A stretch of 64,000 nucleotides of DNA from Sorangium aterium (GTDB lineage Bacteria > Myxococcota_A > Polyangia > Polyangiales > Polyangiaceae), in NCBI RefSeq assembly GCF_028368935.1, contig NZ_JAQNDK010000005.1:124001-188000 (forward strand), read 5' to 3'. A program made the translations under genes and the position numbers. Below the pieces are notes generated by a model. That model had not been told where the DNA came from, ran no database searches, and worked only from the letters and a program-made list of their open reading frames with translations. Position 1 is the first letter of the stretch, and each line of letters opens with the position of its first letter. Below, piece by piece: positions 12,176-19,596 of this stretch.

Positions 12176-12600
12176 GCTTTTGATCTAGCGCCATTTTTCC
12201 AGGAGAAAGGCGGATCGCGTGAGTTTCATCATTCAGCCAGCGCGTGCAGCGTGGCTGTACGATGTGAACGATCACAACGAGAAGCTTGACTTCCGAATCG
12301 CGTTTGGATTTCCTAAGCCCCGAAACCAGAAGATCTCTCGTGGTAGGCCCCACGAGCGTCGCCGATCGCGTCATTGAATTGTGGGGGCGCTCGCGAAATC
12401 CGCGTGGTGCCCCGGGAATGACGCGCGACACCGTCGCTCGCCAAACGCGGATCGTTTGTACCCCAGTGCTTTTGCCGTGAGCATGCGGCGGCACACAGAC
12501 ATTGCCCTCGTGGTTCGTGAGGGCGAGAACGTGACGACGTGTGATGGGCCGTAGAGATCTCCATCCGACCACGTCTCTTTGCTCGAAAGGTAGCGGCACG
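12176..12600. promoter_or_regulatory. Leader region of the sugar ABC importer with a TGTGA-N4-TCACA palindrome
   Basis: A 425-bp gap with no convincing gene. Several short open frames exist but lack ribosome sites. It is less GC-rich than the flanking genes. TGTGAACGATCACA (12263-12276) is a symmetric TGTGA/TCACA pair with a 4-base spacer, reminiscent of CRP/FNR-family sites but with a shorter spacer than E. coli CRP. It sits about 330 bp before the importer start and may be an operator. GAAAGGTAG before 12601 is a usable ribosome site. Confidence 0.3.
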
Positions 12601-13863
12601 ATGTCGATTGGCCAGTTGAAGTCACGTGGATCGGCGCGGCGCGCAATGGCGGTGTTGAGCTGTGCGCTCGGGCTCTGGGGTCTCTCTGCCTGCAAGGACA
12701 AGCCCGACAGCGCACCGGCCGCAGGAGGCTCCGCCAGCGCCGCGGCCGCAGCAGGCTCCGCCGGCGCCGCGGCCGAGCAGGCGCAGGCGCAGGCGCCGAG
12801 CGGGCACGGGCCCAAGATCGTTCCAGGGCCCGGCTATAACCCCGAGTGCTTCGCGCCGTGGAAGCAGGACACCAAGTATCTGCAGTGGACGGCGCGAAAG
12901 CCGCCGTTCCGCCTCGCGCTCGTCAACGGCTACGTCGGTAACGCCTGGCGCATCCAGATGGTCAAGACGGCCAAGGCCTTCGCCAAGGACCCGGCCATCG
13001 CGCCGCTGATCAAGGAGTTCAAGGTGGTGTCGACCGGCACCGACGTCGCGGCCCAGCTCGGCGCGATCGAGGACTTCATCAACCAGGGCTTCGACGGTAT
13101 CGTCACGCTCGCCGTCAGCCCCGACGGCTTCGATCGCGTGATCCGGCTCGCCGACAAGAAGGACGTCATCCTGGTTCCGTTCGACAACGTGCTCGACACG
13201 GACAAGGTGATGCAGGTCAACGAGGACCAGCTGGCGATGGGGCGCCAGTGGGGCGAGTTCCTCGACAAGCAGCTCGGCGGCAAGGGCAAGGTGCTCGAGG
13301 TCCGCGGCCTGCAGGGCAACTCCGTCGATCGCGACCGCCACGTCGGCTTCCGCCAGGTCATGGAAGCGCCGGGGAAGAGCTACACCATCGTGGAGGTGGT
13401 GGGCAGCTGGGACGACGGCAAGGCGCAGAAGGCGGTGGCCGACGCGCTGGCCGTGCACCGCCAGTTCGACGCGCTCTTCGCGCAGGGCGGCTCGACGGGC
13501 GCCGTCCGCGCCCTGCTCGACGCGGGACACAAGCCGATCCCGGTCGCCACGGAGGCCGAGAACGGCGTGCGCAAGCTGATCGCGAAGCACCACGAACAGG
13601 GCATGAAGGGCCTGTCGCTCGGCCAGTCGCCGGGGCTCGCGGCCATCGCGATGAAGGCGGCGCTCGAGGGCCTGCAGGGCAAGGTGATGCCGCAGATGAT
13701 CTCCGTGCCGATCCCCGCCGCCGATCACACCACGCTGAAGGACGGCGAGAGCTTCTTCTCGCAGCTCTCCGACAACTTCTTCACGCCCAACGAGTTCCCG
13801 CCCTGCGGGGTCAACATCTCGGGCGTGAAGATCATGAACGAGTCGGAATCCGACGTGAAGTAG
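12601..13863 (+). CDS. Sugar ABC transporter substrate-binding lipoprotein
   Basis: A 420-residue periplasmic-binding-protein-type lipoprotein. The N-terminus has a hydrophobic signal and lipobox LSAC with Cys31, then a low-complexity Ala/Gly/Ser linker (about residues 38-65), then a two-lobed RbsB/XylF-type domain: 'FRLALVNGYVGNAWRIQMVK', 'DGIVTLAVSPDGFDRVI', 'GGSTGAVRALLDAG'. It would capture a monosaccharide for the ATPase and two permeases encoded downstream. The ATG at 12601 is chosen for its AAAGG ribosome site and correct signal peptide; an ATG at 12541 would add a hydrophilic leader. Its stop lies in an 11-bp tandem repeat. Context with the pentonate genes suggests a pentose ligand. 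Confidence 0.9.
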   Translation: MSIGQLKSRGSARRAMAVLSCALGLWGLSACKDKPDSAPAAGGSASAAAAAGSAGAAAEQAQAQAPSGHGPKIVPGPGYNPECFAPWKQDTKYLQWTARKPPFRLALVNGYVGNAWRIQMVKTAKAFAKDPAIAPLIKEFKVVSTGTDVAAQLGAIEDFINQGFDGIVTLAVSPDGFDRVIRLADKKDVILVPFDNVLDTDKVMQVNEDQLAMGRQWGEFLDKQLGGKGKVLEVRGLQGNSVDRDRHVGFRQVMEAPGKSYTIVEVVGSWDDGKAQKAVADALAVHRQFDALFAQGGSTGAVRALLDAGHKPIPVATEAENGVRKLIAKHHEQGMKGLSLGQSPGLAAIAMKAALEGLQGKVMPQMISVPIPAADHTTLKDGESFFSQLSDNFFTPNEFPPCGVNISGVKIMNESESDVK

Positions 13864-13906
13864 ACGTGAAGTAGACGTCGAGTAAACGTCAAGTAGACAT
13901 GAAGTA
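13852..13906. repeat. Five tandem 11-bp repeats across the stop codon
   Basis: Five copies of an 11-mer close to GACGTGAAGTA begin at 13852, 13863, 13874, 13885 and 13896. Copies 1 and 2 are identical; copies 3-5 carry one or two changes. The array starts inside the last codons of the binding-protein gene, supplies its TAG stop, and ends 24 bp before the ATPase gene. The unit equals about one helical turn. Slippage duplication is the simplest origin. Confidence 0.85.
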
Positions 13907-13930
13907 GCGCCCCGCGGGCCCCCCAGCATC

Positions 13931-15499
13931 ATGACCGAACCGGTGAGCCCTCCGCTTCTCGAGCTCCGGGCCGTCTCCAAGCACTACGGCGGAGTCACCG
14001 CCCTGAGCGGCGTCGACTTCGCCTGCGACGCGGGGAAGGTGCACGCGATCCTCGGCGAGAACGGCGCGGGCAAGAGCACCCTCATCAAGATCATCGGCGG
14101 CGTGGTCAAGCCGAGCGCCGGGGAGCTCTTGCTCCACGGCAAGCCGGTCCGGTTCGACCACCCGATCGAGGCGAACGCCGCCGGCATCGTCTGCGTCTTT
14201 CAGGAGCTGTCCCTGATGCCGACGCTGACGGTGGCCGAGAACATCGGCATCTCCATGCCGACGAACCGCCTGGGGCTCTTCGATCGCAAGGCGCAGGTCC
14301 GCAGGGCCGAGGAGCTCCTGGCGCGCGTCGGCTGCGAGGGCGTGAACCCGAACGCCTGGGTGAGCGACCTGCCGCTGTCGCGCCGCCAGATGGTCGAGAT
14401 CGCGAAGGCGCTCGGCAAGGACCCGCGGCTGCTGATCCTGGACGAGGCCACCTCCGCCCTGACCAACAGCGACGTCAAGAAGGTCTACGACCTCCTGGCC
14501 GAGCTCAAGGCTCAGGGCGTCGGCATGCTCTACATCTCGCACCGCATGCACGAGATCAAGGAGCTCGCGGACGTGATGTCGGTCTTCCGCAACGGCCGAC
14601 ACATCGAGACCTTCGCCAAGGGCCAGCGCAGCGACGACCAGATCGTGGAGCTCATGATCGGCCGTGACATGGGCCACGTCTTCCCGCCGAAGCCGGCGGC
14701 CCGCAGCTTCCCGGCGACGCTGCTCGAGGTGAGCGGCCTGAGCTGGGAGCGGCAGCTCGAGGACGTGTCGTTCAAGCTCGGCAAGGGCGAGATCCTCGGC
14801 ATCGGCGGGCTCGACGGCCAGGGCCAGCGCGAGCTGTTGCTCAGCTTGTTCGGTGTGCTCAAGGATGTTCGCGGCGAGATCAAGATCGACGGCAAGCCGG
14901 TCAAGCTGACGAGCCCGCGCCAGGCCAAGGACCGCGCGCACGGCATCGCCCTCGTGCCCGAAGACAGGAAGACCGAAGGCCTGATGCTGCCGATGGCCAT
15001 CGCCGCGAACCTGTCGCTGGCGTCGCTCGACAAGCTCACGAGCGGCCTGGTGATCGACCGCCGGCGCGAGGCCGCGCGCGTCGACGAGATGGTGCGCCGC
15101 ATCCAGATCAAGATCGGCTCGCTCGACCACCCTGTGTCGTCGCTGTCCGGGGGCAACCAGCAGAAGGTCGTGCTGGCCAAGTGGCTGATGACGGAGCCGC
15201 GGCTGCTGATGCTCAACGATCCCACCCGCGGCATCGACGTCGGCACGAAGCAGGAGATCTACCAGCTGCTCCGGGAGCTGGCGGACGCCGGCACGTCCAT
15301 CCTCTTCTACACAACGGACTACGACGAGCTGATCGGCTGCTGTGACCGCGTGCTGGTCCTCTACCGGAACCGCGTGCAGGGCGAGCTCGTGGGGCCCGAC
15401 ATCACCGAAAAGAACATCCTGGACCTGGCCCTCGGTCTGCGCGGCGGGCCTGAGCGCGCGAGGCGCGACGACGAACGCGCACCATCGGAGGCACGATGA
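13931..15499 (+). CDS. Sugar ABC transporter ATP-binding protein, double-domain (RbsA/XylG/MglA type)
   Basis: A 522-residue fused double ATPase. The first domain has Walker A GENGAGKST (residues 42-50), 'LSRRQMVEIAKAL' as a degenerate signature and 'LLILDEATSAL'. The second has the usual degenerate P-loop 'GLDGQGQREL', a perfect 'LSGGNQQKVVLAKWL' signature and 'LLMLNDPTRGIDVGTK'. This asymmetry is normal for the carbohydrate-uptake CUT2 class. It powers import by the two permeases that follow. Its stop overlaps the next start by 4 bp (ATGA). It belongs to the pentose gene set by position. Confidence 0.93.
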   Translation: MTEPVSPPLLELRAVSKHYGGVTALSGVDFACDAGKVHAILGENGAGKSTLIKIIGGVVKPSAGELLLHGKPVRFDHPIEANAAGIVCVFQELSLMPTLTVAENIGISMPTNRLGLFDRKAQVRRAEELLARVGCEGVNPNAWVSDLPLSRRQMVEIAKALGKDPRLLILDEATSALTNSDVKKVYDLLAELKAQGVGMLYISHRMHEIKELADVMSVFRNGRHIETFAKGQRSDDQIVELMIGRDMGHVFPPKPAARSFPATLLEVSGLSWERQLEDVSFKLGKGEILGIGGLDGQGQRELLLSLFGVLKDVRGEIKIDGKPVKLTSPRQAKDRAHGIALVPEDRKTEGLMLPMAIAANLSLASLDKLTSGLVIDRRREAARVDEMVRRIQIKIGSLDHPVSSLSGGNQQKVVLAKWLMTEPRLLMLNDPTRGIDVGTKQEIYQLLRELADAGTSILFYTTDYDELIGCCDRVLVLYRNRVQGELVGPDITEKNILDLALGLRGGPERARRDDERAPSEAR

Positions 15500-16551
15500 A
15501 GGACTGGAAGCTCCGCCTGCGCCAGAACCAGGGCCTCCTCGTGGCCGTCGGTCTGTGCATCTTGTTCTACGGACTCTACTCGCTGTCGCATCCCAAGGGC
15601 TTCAGCGCGTCGCTGGTGGGGCAGAACGCCAACGAATCGTTCGTTCTGGTCGCGGCGGCCATGGCCCAGACGATCCCCGTGCTGACCGGCGGCCTGGATC
15701 TGTCCGTGGGCGCGGTGATCACCCTCGTCAACTGCGTGGCCTCACACGTCCTTGCCGGCAGCGCGCTCACGATGGTCCTGGGCATCCTGCTGTGTCTGGC
15801 CGTGGGCATGGCGGCGGGCCTTCTCAACGGCTGCCTGGTCGTCTATGGCCGCCTGCAACCGATCATCGCCACGCTGGCCTCGGGCACGATCTTCCTCGGC
15901 GTCGCGCTGTTCCTGAGGCCGACGCCCGGCGGCCAGGTCGACGGCGATCTGGCGTTCGCGGCCACCTTCGATCTCAACGAGCTGCTGCAGGCCGCGGGCG
16001 CCGCCCCCCTCGACGGTGCGCTGGGCTTCGTCGGCACGATCCCGTCGCCCGCGATCTGGATGGCGCTGCTCGCGCTGCTCTGGACCTATTACCGCCGCAC
16101 CCGCTACGGCCTCGGCGCTTACGCCGTCGGCGCGTCGCAGGAGGCGGCGTACATGTCGGGCGTCCGCATCAAGCGCGTCAAGCTGGCCGCGTACACGCTG
16201 TCTGGGTTCTTCGCCAGCGTCGGCGGCCTCTACCTCGCGCTGCAGACGACGTCGGGCAACGCCGACATCCCACAGGCCGGCTCCTACACGCTGAACTCCA
16301 TCGCCAGCGTCGTGATCGGGGGCACCTCGCTGTACGGGGGGATCGGCGGCGCCATCGGCTCGCTCTTCGGCGCGCTGGTGCTCCGCTCCGTCGCCTTCAA
16401 CTTCCGCGTCTTCGACGAGGGCTCGGCGCTCGGCCTCCTCGCCAACCCGCTCTACCAGCCGCTGTTCGAGGGCCTCATCCTGCTCGCGGCCGTGTGCCTC
16501 GGCGCGCTCTGGGTCATCCGCGTGAAGAACCGGCTGCAGGTCTTCAGGTGA
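15496..16551 (+). CDS. Sugar ABC transporter permease 1 (RbsC/XylH family)
   Basis: A 351-residue polytopic permease of the BPD_transp_2 family. It has the typical 'AAAMAQTIPVLTGGLDLSVGAVITLVN' segment, 'GLGAYAVGASQEAAYMSGVRIKRVKLAAYTLSGFFA' (the cytoplasmic EAA-like loop that contacts the ATPase) and 'SIASVVIGGTSLYGGIGGAIGSLFGALV'. About 8-10 membrane segments are visible. Translation is coupled to the ATPase gene by overlap. A second, different permease follows, so the importer is probably a heterodimer rather than the usual RbsC homodimer. Confidence 0.92.
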   Translation: MKDWKLRLRQNQGLLVAVGLCILFYGLYSLSHPKGFSASLVGQNANESFVLVAAAMAQTIPVLTGGLDLSVGAVITLVNCVASHVLAGSALTMVLGILLCLAVGMAAGLLNGCLVVYGRLQPIIATLASGTIFLGVALFLRPTPGGQVDGDLAFAATFDLNELLQAAGAAPLDGALGFVGTIPSPAIWMALLALLWTYYRRTRYGLGAYAVGASQEAAYMSGVRIKRVKLAAYTLSGFFASVGGLYLALQTTSGNADIPQAGSYTLNSIASVVIGGTSLYGGIGGAIGSLFGALVLRSVAFNFRVFDEGSALGLLANPLYQPLFEGLILLAAVCLGALWVIRVKNRLQVFR

Positions 16552-16556
16552 GCTCG

Positions 16557-17525
16557 ATGCAACAGCCCCTCTCCCTCAAGAGCCGACTCGGCGAGATCGA
16601 CAAGCCGACCTGGTACACGCTGCTGTCGATCGGCGTCGTCCTCGTGGGCGGCTCGATCGGCACGCTGATCACCCAGGGCACGCTGAGCTTCCTGAGCCCG
16701 TACTACATCCTGCAACAGCTGCAGATCGCGGCATTCCTGGGCGTGGCCGCCACGGGCATGATGATCGTGATCCTGCTCGGTCACATCGATCTCTCGCTGC
16801 CGTGGGTGCTCACCTCGAGCGCCATGCTGGCCGCGGGGCTCGGCGGCTGGGCCGCGTTGCCCTGCGGCCTGGCCGTCGGCGCCGCCGCGGGTCTGGTGAA
16901 CGGGCTCGGCGTCGCCTACCTGCGCGTGCCCTCGATGATCTTCACTCTGGGCACGAACACCGTGCTTCAGGGGCTGATGGTGCTCTACACCGGCGGCTTC
17001 GCTCCGCGCAGCGAGGCGCCGGCGTGGATGGAGGTCCTGGCCGTGGGCAAGACGCTCTCCATCCCGAACTCGCTGTTCGTCTGGATCCTTGTCGGCGGCG
17101 TCGGCACCTTCGTGCTGAAGAAGACCGCGCTCGGTCGCTACATCTATGCCGTGGGCAACCAGGAGCAGGCCGTCTACCTCTCGGGCGTCAGAACGCACTT
17201 CGTGCTGATCGGCGCCTTCGTGATGTGCGGCGTGTGCTCCGCCATGACGGGTATGCTGCTGGCGGGTTTTTCGCACAAGGCCTATCAGGCCATGGGCAAC
17301 GACTACCTCATGCCGGCCATCGCCGCGGTGGTGATCGGCGGAACCAACATCATGGGCGGGCGCGGGACGTACCTCGGTACCGTCCTCGGCACCATCCTGA
17401 TCGTGCTGCTCCAGAGCATGCTCAGCGTGCTGCAGATGCCCGAGGCCGGCCGCCAGATCATCTACGGCGCCGTGATCATCGCCATGCTGCTCGTCTACGG
17501 CCGGCAACATCAAGAGGGACGATGA
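16557..17525 (+). CDS. Sugar ABC transporter permease 2 (RbsC/XylH family)
   Basis: A 322-residue second permease with the same family landmarks: 'GHIDLSLPWVLTSSAMLAAG', 'ALGRYIYAVGNQEQAVYLSGVRTHFVLIGAF' and 'IAAVVIGGTNIMGGRGTYLGTVLGTILI'. I chose the ATG at 16557, which has AGGTGAG about 8 bases upstream; a GTG at 16548 that overlaps the previous stop is an alternative. It completes the binding protein-ATPase-permease-permease importer. It ends one base before the convergent lactonase gene, so the two transcripts must overlap or share a termination region. Confidence 0.9.
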   Translation: MQQPLSLKSRLGEIDKPTWYTLLSIGVVLVGGSIGTLITQGTLSFLSPYYILQQLQIAAFLGVAATGMMIVILLGHIDLSLPWVLTSSAMLAAGLGGWAALPCGLAVGAAAGLVNGLGVAYLRVPSMIFTLGTNTVLQGLMVLYTGGFAPRSEAPAWMEVLAVGKTLSIPNSLFVWILVGGVGTFVLKKTALGRYIYAVGNQEQAVYLSGVRTHFVLIGAFVMCGVCSAMTGMLLAGFSHKAYQAMGNDYLMPAIAAVVIGGTNIMGGRGTYLGTVLGTILIVLLQSMLSVLQMPEAGRQIIYGAVIIAMLLVYGRQHQEGR

Positions 17526-18446
17526 CTAGCGCCCGGCGCCGCGGGTGTTCAGGTAGACCGAATACAGCGAGGTCGTGCCGCAGATGAACAGGCGGTTGCG
17601 CTTGGCGCCGCCGAAGCAGACGTTGGACACCGTCTCGGGGATCAGCACCTTTCCGAGGAGCGCGCCGTCGCTCGCGTGGCAGTGCACGCCGTCGCCGGCC
17701 GACAGCCACAGGTTGCCGTGCACGTCGACGCGGAAGCCGTCGTACAGGCCGACCGGGCAGGTCGCGAACACCTCGCCGCCGGTCAGCGTGCCCTTCGCGT
17801 CGACGCGGAACTTGCGCACGTGGTGCGGGCCGCCCTTCACGTGCGTCGCGCCTGTGTCGGCGATGTACAGCAGCGACTCGTCCGGCGAGAAGGCGAGGCC
17901 GTTGGGCTGCACGAAGTCGTCCGCGACGACCGTGAGCGCGAAGGAGACGGGGTCGAGGCGATAGACGCGCTGCGCGCCCTGCTCGCTCGGCGACGCGTCG
18001 CCTTCGTAGTCGCTGTCGATGCCGTAGCTCGGGTCGCTGAACCAGATGCTGCCGTCGGACTTCACGATCACGTCGTTCGGCGAGTTCAGCCGCTTGCCCT
18101 CGAAGTGCGACGCGAGCACCGTGCGCGAGCCGTCGTGCTCGGTGCGCGAGACGCAGCGGCCGCGGTGCTCGCAGGACACGAGGCGGCCCTGCAGGTCGAC
18201 CGTGTGGCCGTTGGTGTTCATCGCGGGCTGGCGGAACACCGAGACCGAGCCGTCGGTCTCGTCCCAGCGCATCATCCGGTCGTTCGGGATGTCCGACCAG
18301 ACGAGATAGCGCCCCGCTGGGAACCACGCCGGCCCCTCCGCCCAGCGGCAGCCCGTGTACAGCTTCTCGACGTGCACGTGCGGGAGCGCGAGCTTGCGGA
18401 AGCGCGCGTCGATCACTTCGAAGCTCGGGGTCAGCTCGATGACCAT
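17526..18446 (-). CDS. SMP-30/gluconolactonase-family sugar lactonase
   Basis: A 306-residue six-bladed propeller of the SMP-30/LRE family. The divalent-metal ligands are recognisable: Glu in 'RWAEGPAWFPAGRYLVWSDI', Asn in 'RLNSPNDVIVKSDGSIWFSDP', Asn in 'VQPNGLAFSPDES' and Asp in 'YDGFRVDVHGNLW'. The family hydrolyses aldonolactones. Next to pentonate dehydratase genes it most likely acts as a xylono- or arabinonolactonase, equivalent to Caulobacter XylC. It is convergent with the importer and so expressed from its own promoter. GGAGAT precedes the ATG. It has no signal peptide and is probably cytoplasmic. Confidence 0.87.
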   Translation of the reverse strand: MVIELTPSFEVIDARFRKLALPHVHVEKLYTGCRWAEGPAWFPAGRYLVWSDIPNDRMMRWDETDGSVSVFRQPAMNTNGHTVDLQGRLVSCEHRGRCVSRTEHDGSRTVLASHFEGKRLNSPNDVIVKSDGSIWFSDPSYGIDSDYEGDASPSEQGAQRVYRLDPVSFALTVVADDFVQPNGLAFSPDESLLYIADTGATHVKGGPHHVRKFRVDAKGTLTGGEVFATCPVGLYDGFRVDVHGNLWLSAGDGVHCHASDGALLGKVLIPETVSNVCFGGAKRNRLFICGTTSLYSVYLNTRGAGR

Positions 18447-18470
18447 CGGGATCTCCTTTTACAATCCATC

Positions 18471-18520
18471 GGCCGCCGGATGGTACGTCGAAGCGGACGC
18501 GAGGTGTCCGCTCGTCGCTA
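18471..18520. repeat. Copy 1 of a ~50-bp dispersed direct repeat
   Basis: Positions 18471-18520 align with 26792-26841 without gaps at about 41 of 50 bases, in the same orientation. The core GCGAGGTGTC is identical. Each copy lies just upstream of the start of a minus-strand gene (the lactonase here, the helicase fusion there). Outside the 50 bp the flanks differ. Confidence 0.6.
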
Positions 18521-18595
18521 CCCGGCGCAGCCTGGCGCCCGCGCTCGGCGCGTATCTCCTCGCGCCGAGAGCAACATGGTTGCACAGCCGGGGGG

Positions 18596-19495
18596 TCAGC
18601 CGGTACGGACCTGCCGCATCACCGTCGCGAGGACGAGCTGCGTCACGCGGCGCATGAAGCCGTAGTCGAGCGTCTCGGGGGTGTCCGTCGGGCGGTGGTA
18701 GTTCGGGTTGCGGAACTCCGCCGTGTCGGTCCAGAGCATGGCGGGGATCTTCGCCTTCCAGAACGGCGAGTGATCGCTCCGGTGGAGCACGGGGAGCCAT
18801 TCCTCGAGGCCGAGGTAGACCTTGAGGCCCACGACCGGCAGCTCGGGCACCATCGCCTCTGCCTGCTTCACGGCGAGCTCCACGAGGTGGTTCGAGCGCT
18901 GGTTCGTGAGCAGCCCGATGAAGTCGCCGACGTCCGGCGCGCCGGGGACCGGGACCGGCATTCGCTGGGATCCCGGCTCGTGGCTCGCGTAGCCGACCAT
19001 CTCCAGCACGTGCACGGCGGCGATCGGCCCTCCGCCCTGCGATCGATGCCGCGCCACGAACTCGACACTGCCGAGCAGCCCGTCCTCCTCGCCGTTCCAG
19101 GCCACGAAGCCCACCGGCGGGGCCGGATCGAAGCGCGAGAACGCCCTCGCGCAGGCGAGCATCGCTGCGATCCCGCTCGCGTTGTCGTCGGCGCCGGGCG
19201 TGTCGGGCACGCTGTCGTAGTGCGCCCCGACGAGGATCATCGGGCGATCGACCGGGGCCCGAGGCGTCGCGACCACGTTCCCGAGCTCGCCCTCGATCTC
19301 GACGGCGTAGCCCCGCTCCTCCAGCGCCGCCGCGACGTGCTGCGCCGCGCGGCGGTTCTCCGCGCGCTGGCGGAACATGTGCCGCGGCCTCGCGAGCGCG
19401 ACGACCGCGTCGAGCAGCTCCGCCTCGCTGACCGACGCGAGCGCGTCGATCAGGCTGCCGTGACCGCCCATGGCCTTCGTGCGTCTCAGCTCCAT
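18596..19495 (-). CDS. M28-family zinc aminopeptidase/carboxypeptidase-like protein
   Basis: A 299-residue metallopeptidase of clan MH. The metal-binding set is visible: H and D in 'VGAHYDSVPDTPGADDNASG', the catalytic and ligand glutamates in 'WNGEEDGLLGS', and the late His in 'NYHRPTDTPETLDY'. 'HRSDHSPFWKAKIPAMLWTDTAEFRNPNYH' is typical of M28 aminopeptidases. There is no signal peptide, so it is probably cytoplasmic, unlike many secreted relatives. A nearer ATG (M9) is a possible alternative start. It is not in an obvious operon: the lysozyme gene downstream on the chart is 101 bp upstream in transcription. Confidence 0.85.
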   Translation of the reverse strand: MELRRTKAMGGHGSLIDALASVSEAELLDAVVALARPRHMFRQRAENRRAAQHVAAALEERGYAVEIEGELGNVVATPRAPVDRPMILVGAHYDSVPDTPGADDNASGIAAMLACARAFSRFDPAPPVGFVAWNGEEDGLLGSVEFVARHRSQGGGPIAAVHVLEMVGYASHEPGSQRMPVPVPGAPDVGDFIGLLTNQRSNHLVELAVKQAEAMVPELPVVGLKVYLGLEEWLPVLHRSDHSPFWKAKIPAMLWTDTAEFRNPNYHRPTDTPETLDYGFMRRVTQLVLATVMRQVRTG

Positions 19496-19596
19496 CGCGG
19501 GGGTCTCCTCCTGCTACCGGATGAGTGTAGCTGAGTTTCACTTCTCCCCTCGCCCCTCACCCCCCGGGTTCGGCCGCGGCAACACGAGCGCACGGG

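Noticed and set aside
12286-12480. 64-residue open frame in the importer leader
   Set aside because: There is no ribosome site, no recognisable sequence and atypical codon use. It lies in a region better explained as regulatory.
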